Assembly (NCBI RefSeq): GCF_902712855.1
Contig: NZ_LR743508.1
Span: 434,001-498,000, forward strand
Direction of reading: 5' to 3'
Length of the DNA stretch: 64,000 nt
Origin: Variovorax paradoxus
Lineage (GTDB): Bacteria; Pseudomonadota; Gammaproteobacteria; Burkholderiales; Burkholderiaceae_C
The notes under the pieces are model-generated. The model made no database searches and had not been told where the DNA came from. It saw nothing but the letters and a program-made list of their open reading frames with translations. This document shows positions 18,058-26,024 of the stretch, piece after piece; within the stretch, counting starts at the first letter, position 1, and the number at the start of each line of letters is the position of its first letter. The position numbers and the translations under genes are program-made.

Positions 18058-19047
18058 TCAGGCCGCCGCGGCCGGGCTGGCCACCGGCGCGTCCTTGCGC
18101 AGCTTGGTGATGAGTTCGTCCAGTGCGGCCACCGCGCCGTCGGCATCGCGCCGGCGCAGGCAATGCACCACGCGGCGGCGCAGCGGGAACAGGTCGGGCC
18201 GGGGCAGCACCGGGATGACGTGCGTCATGCGCTCGCGCAGGATGCTGGTCATGGTCTGCGCCATCAGCATGAGCGCCTCGTTGTGGCCCGCGTCCGCGAT
18301 GGCGCAGAAGAAGCGGCTGGCCGATTCGATGCGTTGCGCGAGCGTGTCGGTGCCCTGGTGGCGCTCGATGTCGTCCACGGCCTTCTCCACCGCGTCGAGC
18401 TCGGCGTCGGTGGCGCGATCGCAGGCCAGGCGCAGCAGCGTGCCGTACAGCGTGCGGTAGGCCTCGTCGAGGTCCGCGGAACCCAGCCGCCCCTGCACGA
18501 CCAGCGTGCGCAGCGACTCCGCCAGCATCATGTAGGCGCCCTTGTAGAACACCAGCGCGTGGTCGGCGCTGCCACCGCCCATGTGCTTCACCTCGCCGAT
18601 GAAGATGTGGTGGTCGCCCGCGTCGTGGCATGCATGCACGCTGCACTCGAAGCTCGCCAGGCAGTCGTCGATCACCGGCATGCCGAGCGGACCCGGGCGC
18701 CAGGCCACGCCTTCGAACTTGTCGGCGATCCTGCTGGAGGCGAAGCGACCCGAGAGCGCGTCCTGCCGCTGCGACAGGATGTTGATGGCGAAGCCCTCGC
18801 CCTCGCGGAAGGCACCCACCAGGCTGCTGGCCTTGCGCAGGCTGAACAGCACCAGCGGCGGCTCCAGCGACACCGAGCTGAACGAGTTGCAGGTCAGGCC
18901 CACCGGGCGCCCGACGGCGTCGCGCGTCGTGATGACGGCCACGCCGGTGGGAAAGCAGCCCAGCAGCTGGCGGAACAGCATCGGCTCGATCGGAGCCACC
19001 GCTGCGGGCCCGGCTTGGGGTACGGCGTGGGTCATGGCTTGGGTCAT
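18058..19047 (-). CDS. Flavin reductase domain fused to an FCD ligand-binding domain
   Basis: 329 aa. Residues about 20-175 are a flavin reductase-like (HpaC/NtaB type) FMN-binding split barrel: FPTGVAVITTRDAVGRPVGL, CNSFSSVSLEPPLVLFSLRK and HHIFIGEVKHM. Residues about 180-320 are all-helical and read like an FCD domain, the effector domain of GntR regulators (FCAIADAGHNEALMLMAQTM, then ERMTHVIPVLP), but no DNA-binding helix is present. The enzyme part would supply reduced FMN to the LLM monooxygenase encoded next door. The FCD part may sense a pathway acid. GAGGGG lies 7 nt before the ATG. Confidence 0.8.
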   Translation of the reverse strand: MTQAMTHAVPQAGPAAVAPIEPMLFRQLLGCFPTGVAVITTRDAVGRPVGLTCNSFSSVSLEPPLVLFSLRKASSLVGAFREGEGFAINILSQRQDALSGRFASSRIADKFEGVAWRPGPLGMPVIDDCLASFECSVHACHDAGDHHIFIGEVKHMGGGSADHALVFYKGAYMMLAESLRTLVVQGRLGSADLDEAYRTLYGTLLRLACDRATDAELDAVEKAVDDIERHQGTDTLAQRIESASRFFCAIADAGHNEALMLMAQTMTSILRERMTHVIPVLPRPDLFPLRRRVVHCLRRRDADGAVAALDELITKLRKDAPVASPAAAA

Positions 19048-19084
19048 GGCTTTCCCCTCGGATGGGTCGCGTGGCCGGTGCCGC

Positions 19085-20176
19085 TCAGGCCGCGGCGAGT
19101 TCGGGCTCGACCTGCGCCACGTGCGGCGGGTCGTTCGCGATCTCGCGCTGCACAGCGGGCATGATCACCTTGGCCCACAGCTCCAGCTGGCGCAGCATGG
19201 TCGGGTGGTCGAAGTCGCCCATCTGCGTCTGGAAGGCGTAGTGGCAGGGCTTGAGCGTGCGGATCTCCTTCACCACACGCTCGATCACCTGATCCACCGA
19301 ACCCACCGGCAGGTTGGCGCGCATTTCCTCGAGGCTCGATTCGCCTTCGACGATGCCTTCCTCGACCTGATAGTCGTCGGCCACCTGCGCGGTGCGGCGC
19401 TTCAGGCTCACGGCAATGCGGCGCTGGAAGCGTGCGCAGTCGAGGTAGCGCTCCACCTCGTCCTTGTTGTCGCTGGCGTAGGCCGCGCGCAGCACGCCGA
19501 CCTTCACCTGCGCCGGGTCCTTGCCCTCGGCGAGCGCGACCTTGTCGATCAGGTTGCGGGTCGCGCGCAGCTTCTCCACGCCGCCGTCGCCGCCCGAGAC
19601 GAACACATGGTGGCCGCCGCGCACCGCGCGGGTCACGAAGGTGGGGTCGACGCTGGTGATCCACATCGGGGGCATCGGCTGCTGCACCGCGCGCTGGCTG
19701 ATAGCGCTCATGGGCTGCTGGTAGAACTCGCCGTCGTAGCTGAACTTGGGCTGCTTCAGGCCCAGCTCGAGCATGTCGAGCATCTCGAGCGTGCGCGCCT
19801 TGGCGGTGTCGAGCGAGACGCCGAAGCGCTCGAACTCGAAGTGCTGGTAGCCCGAGCCGATGCCCAGGTTGAGCCGGCCGTTGGACAGCTGGTCGACCAT
19901 GGCCACGTCGGCAATGAGGCGCGCGGGCTGGTACAGCGGTGCGACGACAATGCCCGTTCCCAGCCGGATGTTGCGGGTGACCGCGGCGCAATGGGCGATC
20001 ATGGTCAGCGGCGAGGAGCACAGGCCGTAGTTGCTGAAATGGTGCTCGGCGTACCACGCGGCCCCGAAGCCCAGTTCGTCGGCCACGCGCGTCTGCTCCA
20101 CGGCGTCGCGCAGGATCTGGTGGGACGTCTTGTGCTTGTTCCGCTGCTGCATCAATATGAAGATTCCGAAATCCAT
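19085..20176 (-). CDS. LLM-class (luciferase-like) flavin-dependent monooxygenase
   Basis: 363 aa bacterial-luciferase-like TIM barrel: MDFGIFILMQQRNKHKTSHQ at the N-terminus, GFGAAWYAEHHFSNYGLCSS, VVAPLYQPARLIADVAMVDQ, and GRLNLGIGSGYQHFEFERFG. Such enzymes use FMNH2 delivered by a partner reductase, here the next gene. They oxygenate aldehydes, ketones, alkanes, sulfonates or amines. The ATG at 20176 has AAGGAG 8 nt upstream. It is the first gene of the ten-gene operon, transcribed away from the LysR gene at 20276; the promoter lies at 20211-20267. Confidence 0.87.
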   Translation of the reverse strand: MDFGIFILMQQRNKHKTSHQILRDAVEQTRVADELGFGAAWYAEHHFSNYGLCSSPLTMIAHCAAVTRNIRLGTGIVVAPLYQPARLIADVAMVDQLSNGRLNLGIGSGYQHFEFERFGVSLDTAKARTLEMLDMLELGLKQPKFSYDGEFYQQPMSAISQRAVQQPMPPMWITSVDPTFVTRAVRGGHHVFVSGGDGGVEKLRATRNLIDKVALAEGKDPAQVKVGVLRAAYASDNKDEVERYLDCARFQRRIAVSLKRRTAQVADDYQVEEGIVEGESSLEEMRANLPVGSVDQVIERVVKEIRTLKPCHYAFQTQMGDFDHPTMLRQLELWAKVIMPAVQREIANDPPHVAQVEPELAAA

Positions 20177-20210
20177 CGCTTGGCTCCTTGTAGGCTTGGT
20201 TGCGTGTTTT

Positions 20211-20267
20211 GATGGTAGGAGCCGGGTCCCCGTCCGGCTCGCCATGCTTCGCACACCTTCTTTGCGC
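20211..20267 (-). promoter_or_regulatory. Family 4 promoter/operator driving the LLM operon
   Basis: Read on the minus strand: half-site GCGCAAAG (20267-20260), then exactly 45 nt from its AAAG to a CTACCATC box (20218-20211) whose TACCAT would be the -10. The -35 position (GAGCCG) is poor, so an activator is expected. The same half-site and 45-nt spacing recur at 22.1 (twice), 23.5 and 28.7 kb. The site sits 9 nt from the divergent LysR start codon (20276), which points to that LysR as the binding protein. Confidence 0.7.
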
Positions 20268-20275
20268 TTATTGAA

Positions 20276-21187
20276 ATGAAGGCCCTCGATTCGCTGCGGA
20301 TCTTCGTGATCGTCCAGAGGAAGGGCAGCCTCTCCGCGGCCGGCCGCAGCCTGAGCCTGTCGCCCGCCACCATCTCGCGGCGCATCAGCGCGCTCGAGGA
20401 GGAACTCGGCGTCCAGCTGGTCGACCGCACCAGCCGCAACCTGAAGGTGACCGAGGCCGGCCAGGCCTTCCTGGAACACGCGGAGGTGGTGCTGGAGGCC
20501 ATGGCGCGGGCCGAGGAGGCGGCGCGCAACTCCAAGCAGCTGCCCGAGGGCCGCCTGCGCATCCATTCGCGCATGCAGATCGGGCTGCGCGTCATCGGGC
20601 CGCTGCTGCCGGGCTTCGCGCAGCAGCACCCCGACATCCAGCTCGAGCTCGAACTGTCGGAGCACCCGGTCAACCTGGTCGAGCAGGACTTCGACATCGA
20701 CATCCGCACCGGCGAGTCGAACGATTCGAACTTCGTCATCAAGCGCCTGCTCAGCAGCGACGAGGTGCTGGTGGCGAGCCCCGCCTTCATGAAGGTGCAC
20801 AAGCGCATCCGCCACCCGAACGACCTGATGCAGGTGCGCTGCCTCACCTACCGCCGCGAGCACGAGGCGGTTACCTGGAAGTACATCGACGAACAGGGCG
20901 TGCAGCAGGAACTCCCCATCCAGGGCGTGCTGAGCTCGAACAACGGCGAGCTGCTGCGGCTGGCCGCCATCGGCGGCATGGGGATCGCGCTGCTGTCGGA
21001 GCCCACGGTGCGCAGCGGCATCCAGGACGGCACTCTGGTGCGGCTGCTGCCCGAGTACCGCTTCGCGGTGCGCGCGTTCTCGAACGGCGTCTATGCCGTG
21101 TTCCGCCAGAGCCGCACGCTGCCCCTGAAGGTGCGGGCCTTCGTCGACTTCATGGCCGAGGCGCTGCGCGAGAACGACGGCGCCTGA
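20276..21187 (+). CDS. LysR-type transcriptional regulator (divergent from LLM operon)
   Basis: 303 aa. The N-terminal winged helix ALDSLRIFVIVQRKGSLSAA, then LSPATISRRISALEEELGVQ, is canonical LysR, followed by the linker helix and a two-lobe periplasmic-binding-like effector domain (about 90-295; RIHSRMQIGLRVIGPLLPGF, then DFDIDIRTGES). It lies 99 nt from the divergent LLM gene with a family 4 site between them. It is the natural candidate to control the LLM operon and the SMP-30, CaiB, RidA and Bug genes that carry the same site. The effector is unknown, probably a pathway intermediate. Confidence 0.9.
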   Translation: MKALDSLRIFVIVQRKGSLSAAGRSLSLSPATISRRISALEEELGVQLVDRTSRNLKVTEAGQAFLEHAEVVLEAMARAEEAARNSKQLPEGRLRIHSRMQIGLRVIGPLLPGFAQQHPDIQLELELSEHPVNLVEQDFDIDIRTGESNDSNFVIKRLLSSDEVLVASPAFMKVHKRIRHPNDLMQVRCLTYRREHEAVTWKYIDEQGVQQELPIQGVLSSNNGELLRLAAIGGMGIALLSEPTVRSGIQDGTLVRLLPEYRFAVRAFSNGVYAVFRQSRTLPLKVRAFVDFMAEALRENDGA

Positions 21188-21217
21188 GGAAAAGAAGATG
21201 CGCCGCGGGTCGGCGCC

Positions 21218-22099
21218 TCAGCCGCCGAACAGGTGCGGCGGCAGGCCGGGCGCCGGCAGCCCGCCCACTTCGAACAGCGCGCCATCCTGCGGCCGGTCGC
21301 CCGACAGGTTGGTGCTCTTCGACAGCGAAGTGACGAAGGCTTTGTCGAGCTTCGCGCCGCCGAAGCACAGGCTGGTGGGATGCGTTGCGGGCAGCTCGAC
21401 CACCCGCTCCACGCGACCGTCGGGCGCGAAGCGCGCCATGGCGCCCGCGCGCGGCAGCACGCTCCAGACGAAGCCTTCGGCGTCCACGGTGGCGCCGTCG
21501 GGCCCGGAGGCGAAGCCCTCGGTCTGCGCGAAGGCGCGGCGATTGGCGAGCGGCCCGTGCGGTGAATAGTCGTAGGCCCAGATCGTGCGCAGCGGGCTGT
21601 CGGCCACGTAGAAAGTGCGGCCGTCGGGGCTGAAGCACGGCCCGTTGGTCAGCGCGAAGCCGTCGGCGAGCAATTCGATCTCGCCGCCGGGGCGCAGGCG
21701 GTAGAGACCGCCGCCGATCGGCTCGCCCGGCTGGCGGTGCACATGCAGCGTGCCGGCCACGAAGTTGCCCCACGGATCGCACTTGCCGTCGTTGAGGCGC
21801 ACGCCCGGGTGCTCGGTGTCGATCCGTCCGAGGCGCTGCAGTTCGCGCGTGTCGAAGCGATAGCGCGCGAAGCCGTGCTGCAGCGCCACGAGCACGGCGC
21901 CGCTTTCGCACAGTGCGACCGAACCGACCGGTGCGGGCAGGCTGTGGCTTTCGGATTCGCCGGTGCCGGGCCAGTGGCGGTGCAGCGTGCCGGCCAGCGA
22001 GTCGATCCAGCAGACGGCGCCCGCGCGCGCATCCCAGCAGGGGCTCTCGCCCAGCAGGTCCCGGGTCGTGCCGAGTTCCCGAACAGTCCATGCATCCAT
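21218..22099 (-). CDS. SMP-30/gluconolactonase family lactonase
   Basis: 293 aa six-bladed beta-propeller of the SMP-30/LRE type. Metal-site segments are LGESPCWDARAGAVCWIDSL (Glu near the N-terminus), GVRLNDGKCDPWGNFVAGTL (Asn-Asp pair), ALTNGPCFSPDGRTFYVADS and GFASGPDGATVDAEGFVWSV (Asp). It hydrolyses a lactone with a divalent metal. The start at 22099 is chosen over 22162 because family homology begins there and a CACACT -10 lies 7-12 nt upstream, predicting a leaderless mRNA. It diverges from the CaiB gene across a shared operator. Confidence 0.87.
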   Translation of the reverse strand: MDAWTVRELGTTRDLLGESPCWDARAGAVCWIDSLAGTLHRHWPGTGESESHSLPAPVGSVALCESGAVLVALQHGFARYRFDTRELQRLGRIDTEHPGVRLNDGKCDPWGNFVAGTLHVHRQPGEPIGGGLYRLRPGGEIELLADGFALTNGPCFSPDGRTFYVADSPLRTIWAYDYSPHGPLANRRAFAQTEGFASGPDGATVDAEGFVWSVLPRAGAMARFAPDGRVERVVELPATHPTSLCFGGAKLDKAFVTSLSKSTNLSGDRPQDGALFEVGGLPAPGLPPHLFGG

Positions 22100-22105
22100 G
22101 GTCCG

Positions 22106-22200
22106 CAGTGTGGCGACGGACGCGGCGCGGGCTCGCGCGCATCGTGCAAAGCTGCTTTGCACATCGTGCCTTCCCGCGCCCGCCGTGCGCTCCTAGAGTC
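22106..22200. promoter_or_regulatory. Family 4 bidirectional promoter with perfect dyad (SMP-30/CaiB)
   Basis: A perfect inverted repeat, GTGCAAAG-CTG-CTTTGCAC, occupies 22144-22162. On the plus strand its AAAG (22148) is exactly 45 nt from CTAGAGTC (22193-22200), and on the minus strand AAAG (22158) is exactly 45 nt from CCACACTG (22113-22106). One operator can therefore serve both directions. The CaiB ATG (22207) and SMP-30 ATG (22099) each start 14 nt from their -10 box start, so both transcripts are predicted to begin at or next to the start codon. Confidence 0.75.
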
Positions 22201-22206
22201 CGGCCG

Positions 22207-23412
22207 ATGAAAGAACCCACCGCTCCCCCGCCCCTGCAGGGCATCCGCGTCGTCGAGCTCGGCAACTACATCGCCGGGCCCGGCACCGCGATGTCGCTGG
22301 GCGACCTCGGCGCCGAGATGCTGAAGATCGAATCGCTGGACGGCGACATGGCGCGCCACACCGGCCACTTCGGGCACGCGATGCTGCGCGCCTACAACCG
22401 CAGCAAGAAGTCGATCGCGCTCGACCTGCGGCAGCCGCGCGGGCTGGAGATCGCGCGCCGCCTGATCGCCGGTGCCGACGTGGTGGTGCAGAACCTGCGC
22501 CCCGGCGCTGCCGACGCGCTCGGACTGGGCGCAGAGGCGCTGCGCGCGGCGCATCCGGGCCTCGTCCATGTGTCGATCAGCGGGTTTCCCGCGGACGCGC
22601 CCTCGCGCGACCGGCCGGGCTACGACATCGCCGCGCAGGCCGAGAGCGGGCTGATGGCCGTCACCGGCGAGCCGCAGGGCCTGCCACAGAAGGTGGGCGC
22701 CACCATCGTCGACACCGCCACGGTGCAGGTGGCGACGCAGGCGATCCTGGCGGCGCTGTTCCGCCGCGAGCGCACCGGCCATGGCGAGACCATCCGCGTA
22801 TCGCTTCTGGAAGTGGCGCTGAACCTGCAGCTGGCCAACTGGAGCGACTACCTCGTGCGCGGCGTGGAGCCCACGCGCAGCGGCGACGGCCAGCCGCTGA
22901 GCGCGCCGGCGGCCGACATCTTCCGCACGCGCGACGGCATGGTGGTGATCTCGGCCTACGTGCAGGCGCACTGGGTGCGGCTGTGCGAGACCATCGGCTG
23001 CCCCGAACTGGCGACCGACGCGCGCTTTGCCACCAACGAACTGCGCGTGCAGAACCGGCCCGCGATGAAGGCGGCGGTGAGCGGGCGGCTCGCGCACTAC
23101 GGCACCGGCGAGTGCGTGCAGCTGCTCACGCGCCACAGCATCGTGGTGGGCGTGGTGCGCAGCTACGCCGATGCGCTGGCCGGCGCCGACTTCCGCGCCA
23201 GCCGCATGGTGATCGAGGCGGCGCCCGACGGCGAGCTGCCCGGCTACGCCAGCTTCGGCCTGCCCTACGAGCTGTGCGACACACCGCGCCGCGCCACCCG
23301 CGCGGCACCCGCGCACGGCGCGCACACCGAGGAACTGCTGCGCGAGGCGGGATACGGCGCACAAGAGATCGAGGCGCTGCGCGAAGCGCGGGTCGTGAAG
23401 ACCGCGCCCTGA
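22207..23412 (+). CDS. CaiB/BaiF family CoA-transferase
   Basis: 401 aa class III CoA-transferase: LQGIRVVELGNYIAGPGTAM, DLGAEMLKIESLDGDMAR, NRSKKSIALDLRQPRGLEIA, GYDIAAQAESGLMAVTGEPQ, and VGATIVDTATVQVATQAILA with the expected catalytic Asp. It moves CoA between carboxylic acids through an aspartyl anhydride and would activate an acid substrate. There is no Shine-Dalgarno before ATG 22207, which sits at the predicted transcription start. It shares the family 4 operator with SMP-30 and, by inference, the regulon of the LLM operon. Confidence 0.9.
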   Translation: MKEPTAPPPLQGIRVVELGNYIAGPGTAMSLGDLGAEMLKIESLDGDMARHTGHFGHAMLRAYNRSKKSIALDLRQPRGLEIARRLIAGADVVVQNLRPGAADALGLGAEALRAAHPGLVHVSISGFPADAPSRDRPGYDIAAQAESGLMAVTGEPQGLPQKVGATIVDTATVQVATQAILAALFRRERTGHGETIRVSLLEVALNLQLANWSDYLVRGVEPTRSGDGQPLSAPAADIFRTRDGMVVISAYVQAHWVRLCETIGCPELATDARFATNELRVQNRPAMKAAVSGRLAHYGTGECVQLLTRHSIVVGVVRSYADALAGADFRASRMVIEAAPDGELPGYASFGLPYELCDTPRRATRAAPAHGAHTEELLREAGYGAQEIEALREARVVKTAP

Positions 23413-23456
23413 CCCCTGGCAGGCCGCGCCCCTGGCACGGCCGCAGTTTGGCGACT

Positions 23457-23513
23457 GCGCAAAAGATCCGGATCGCCGCGCAAAGGACAGGCCGCCCGCC
23501 CGTCCATAGACTG
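23457..23513 (+). promoter_or_regulatory. Family 4 promoter upstream of RidA
   Basis: GCGCAAAA (23457-23464) occupies the GYGCAAAG position and lies exactly 45 nt (aligned on AAAG) before ATAGACTG (23506-23513). That box is identical to the one at the Bug gene promoter (28744). The second half of the dyad is not conserved here; a local GATCCGGATC palindrome takes its place. The RidA ATG at 23519 is 13 nt from the box start with no ribosome site, again predicting a leaderless message. This is weaker than the sites at 20.2 and 22.1 kb. Confidence 0.5.
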
Positions 23514-23518
23514 CGGCC

Positions 23519-23914
23519 ATGCCCCATGCTTGCCTGCCGGCCGCGCCGATCGCGCCCTTCTTCTCCTCCGCCCGCCGCGACGGCGACTGGGTCTTCGTCA
23601 GCGGCCAGATGGCCTTCGACGAGCACTCGCGCATCGCGGGCGACACCGTCGGCGACCAGACCCGGCGCTGCCTGGCCCGCATCGAGCACATCCTTTGCGC
23701 CGAAGGCCTCGGCCTTGCCGACGTGCTGAAGACCACGGTGTGGCTCGGCCGGGTCACGGACTTCATCGAGTTCAACGCCAGCTACGCGGAGGTCTTCGCC
23801 ACGACGAAGGCACCGGCGCCGGCGCGCTCCACCGTGCGCGCCGACCTCATGGTGCCGGGCGCGCTGGTCGAGATCGAGGCCATTGCGCGCAACCGCCCAC
23901 TCGCCGGAGACTGA
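23519..23914 (+). CDS. RidA family (YjgF/YER057c/UK114) deaminase
   Basis: 131 aa RidA/Rid-family trimer-forming fold: FFSSARRDGDWVFVSGQMAF, the central AEGLGLADVLKTTVWLGRVT, and ARSTVRADLMVPGALVEIEA with the conserved Arg in ARSTV and the Glu of VEIEA. Rid proteins hydrolyse reactive enamine/imine intermediates released by PLP enzymes. The dehydratase-like PLP gene begins 5 nt downstream, so the pair is functionally matched. The start is at the predicted transcription start of the family 4 promoter and lacks a Shine-Dalgarno. Confidence 0.88.
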   Translation: MPHACLPAAPIAPFFSSARRDGDWVFVSGQMAFDEHSRIAGDTVGDQTRRCLARIEHILCAEGLGLADVLKTTVWLGRVTDFIEFNASYAEVFATTKAPAPARSTVRADLMVPGALVEIEAIARNRPLAGD

Positions 23915-23918
23915 CGGC

Positions 23919-24950
23919 ATGAGCACACCCAATCCCACCGCCGCCGCCACCGCCGTCCCCGACGTCGACCTCGACCTCGACGCCATCCGCGAAACCGCCC
24001 GCGCCAACGCCGGCGCGCTGCTGCGCACGCCCGTCGCGCCGCTGCACGGCGCCACCGTCGAGCGCCTGCTGGGGCGTGCCGACGTCGTCATGAAGCTCGA
24101 GCTGTTCCAGCGCACCGGCACCTTCAAGGCGCGGGGCGCGCTGAACTCGGTCCGGCGCCTGACGCCCGCGCAGAAAGCGCTCGGCATCACCGCCGTGAGC
24201 GCCGGCAACCATGCGGTGGCCGCGGCGTTCGCGGCGCGCGAGGCCGGCGTGAGCGCCAGGATCGTGATCCAGGCATCCGCCAACCCCGCCCGCGCGGCCC
24301 TGGCCCGTTCGTACGGCGCCGAACTGCTGGTCGCGCCCGACGGTGCCACCGGTTTCGCCATGGCCGAGGCGCTGGTGCGCGACGAGCAGCGCAGCTTCAT
24401 CCACCCCTTCGAGGGAGAGGCCGTGTCGCTGGGCACGGCCACGCTGGGCCTCGAGTTCGCCGAGCAGGCGCCGGACCTCGACGTGGTGCTGGTCGCCGTG
24501 GGCGGCGGCGGGCTCGCCAGCGGCGTGGCCACGGCGGTGCGCAAGCTGCTGCCGTCGTGCCGCGTGATCGGCGTCGAGCCCGAGGGCGCCGACGTCATGC
24601 GGCGCAGCTTCGAAGCCGGTTCGCCGCAACGCATGGACAAGCTCTCGACCATCGCCGACAGCCTGGCGCCGCCGATGACCTTGCCGATGGCCTACGGCCT
24701 GTGCCGCCGCTACATGGAACGCATCGTCACCGTGAGCGACGACGAGATCTGCCGCGCCATGGCGGTGATGTTCCGCGACGCCAAGCTGGCCGTCGAGCCG
24801 GCCGGTGCCACGGCCCTTGCCGCCCTGCTGGGGCCGCTGCGCGACGAACTGCGCGGCGCACGCACCGGGCTCATCGTCTGCGGCGCCAATCTCGATGCCG
24901 CGACCTATGCGCAGCAACTCGCTCGCGGAGAGCTGTTGCTGGACGCCTGA
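23919..24950 (+). CDS. PLP-dependent threonine/serine dehydratase-like enzyme
   Basis: 343 aa fold-type II PLP enzyme. Lys70 in GTFKARGALNS is the Schiff-base lysine, TAVSAGNHAVAAAF is the substrate carboxylate loop, and VAVGGGGLASGVATAVRKLL is the Gly-rich phosphate loop. The length matches catabolic threonine or serine dehydratases and serine racemases without a C-terminal ACT domain. It would form an aminoacrylate or aminocrotonate that the adjacent RidA could hydrolyse. Substrate preference (Thr, Ser or beta-hydroxy-Asp) is undetermined. Confidence 0.85.
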   Translation: MSTPNPTAAATAVPDVDLDLDAIRETARANAGALLRTPVAPLHGATVERLLGRADVVMKLELFQRTGTFKARGALNSVRRLTPAQKALGITAVSAGNHAVAAAFAAREAGVSARIVIQASANPARAALARSYGAELLVAPDGATGFAMAEALVRDEQRSFIHPFEGEAVSLGTATLGLEFAEQAPDLDVVLVAVGGGGLASGVATAVRKLLPSCRVIGVEPEGADVMRRSFEAGSPQRMDKLSTIADSLAPPMTLPMAYGLCRRYMERIVTVSDDEICRAMAVMFRDAKLAVEPAGATALAALLGPLRDELRGARTGLIVCGANLDAATYAQQLARGELLLDA

Positions 24951-25032
24951 TCGCCTGAACGCCTGCGTCCCGAGCGCCACTGCAGCGCTGCGGACGCGCC
25001 CCGCCCGATTCAACTCTCCTGGAGCAGCCCCC

Positions 25033-26022
25033 ATGAAGCGACGCGACCTCTTGTCCATGCTGCCTGCCGGCATCGTGGGCGGTGCCATGCTGCCGCGCCT
25101 TGCCGCCGCGCAGCCGGCCTCGCCGGAGCTGCCGCGCACGATCCGGCTCGTGGTCGGCTATCCGGCCGGCGGCACGGCGGACGCGGTTGCGCGCATCTAC
25201 GCCGAAGGCCTGCAGAAGCGCCTGGGAGTCAATGTCATCGTGGACAACAAGCCCGGTGCCGGCGGGCAGCTCGCGGCCGAGCAGTTCCGCACGCTGCGTC
25301 CGGACGGCACCGCGCTGCTGCTCGGCAACAGCCACATGTTCTCGACCCTGCCGCTGACCTCGCGCACGGTGCGCTACGACCCGGTGAAGGACTTCGCGCC
25401 GGTGGCCCGGCTCGCCACCTTCGAGGTCGCGCTGGCGGTGAGCGCCGCGCAGCCGGCGAGAACCCTGAAGGAGTACATCGCGCTGGCGCGCGCCACGCCG
25501 CAGGCGCGCAGTTTCGGCGTGCCCGCCGCGGGCAGCTCGCCGCATTTCGTGGGCTACGTGGTCGGAAAGCAGGAAGGCGTCGAACTCCTGCCGGTGCCCT
25601 ACAAGGGCGGCGCGCCGCTGCTGGCGGACCTGATCGGCAACCAGATTCCGGCCGCCGTGGATGCGCTCGGCGGCCTCCTGCCCTCGCACAAGACCGGCAA
25701 GATCCGCGTGCTGGCGGTGACCGGGCCGCAGCGCAGCAAGAGCGTGCCCGAGGTCCCGACCTTCGGCGAACTGGGCTTCAGGTCGCTGGGCAGCTCGAGC
25801 TGGGTCGGCCTGTTCGCACCGCCCGGCACGGCACAGGCCTTCGTCGAGCGCATCAACGCGGGCGTGCTCGAGGTCGCCGCGCTGCCGGCCACCACCGCCA
25901 ACCTGGCCACCGCGGGCTTCGACACCGCCGCCGGCAGCCCGCAGCAGCTGCACGAGGCGGTGCGCAGCGAGCTCGCGCTGTGGCAGCCGATCATTCGCGA
26001 ATCCGGATTCCAGATCGATTGA
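25033..26022 (+). CDS. Bug-family (TTT) substrate-binding receptor
   Basis: 329 aa. Twin-Arg-like start MKRRDLLSMLPAGIVGG, then ending MLPRLAAAQ as an export signal. The Bug signature follows: IRLVVGYPAGGTADAVARIY, VIVDNKPGAGGQLAAEQF, RYDPVKDFAPVARLA and VPYKGGAPLLADLIGNQI. Bug proteins capture carboxylates in the periplasm. No TctA/TctB membrane genes lie nearby, so it is an orphan receptor, which is common in this bacterial group. The promoter gap upstream (82 nt) shows no family 4 site, so it may be read through from RidA and the dehydratase. Confidence 0.9.
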   Translation: MKRRDLLSMLPAGIVGGAMLPRLAAAQPASPELPRTIRLVVGYPAGGTADAVARIYAEGLQKRLGVNVIVDNKPGAGGQLAAEQFRTLRPDGTALLLGNSHMFSTLPLTSRTVRYDPVKDFAPVARLATFEVALAVSAAQPARTLKEYIALARATPQARSFGVPAAGSSPHFVGYVVGKQEGVELLPVPYKGGAPLLADLIGNQIPAAVDALGGLLPSHKTGKIRVLAVTGPQRSKSVPEVPTFGELGFRSLGSSSWVGLFAPPGTAQAFVERINAGVLEVAALPATTANLATAGFDTAAGSPQQLHEAVRSELALWQPIIRESGFQID

Positions 26023-26024
26023 CG

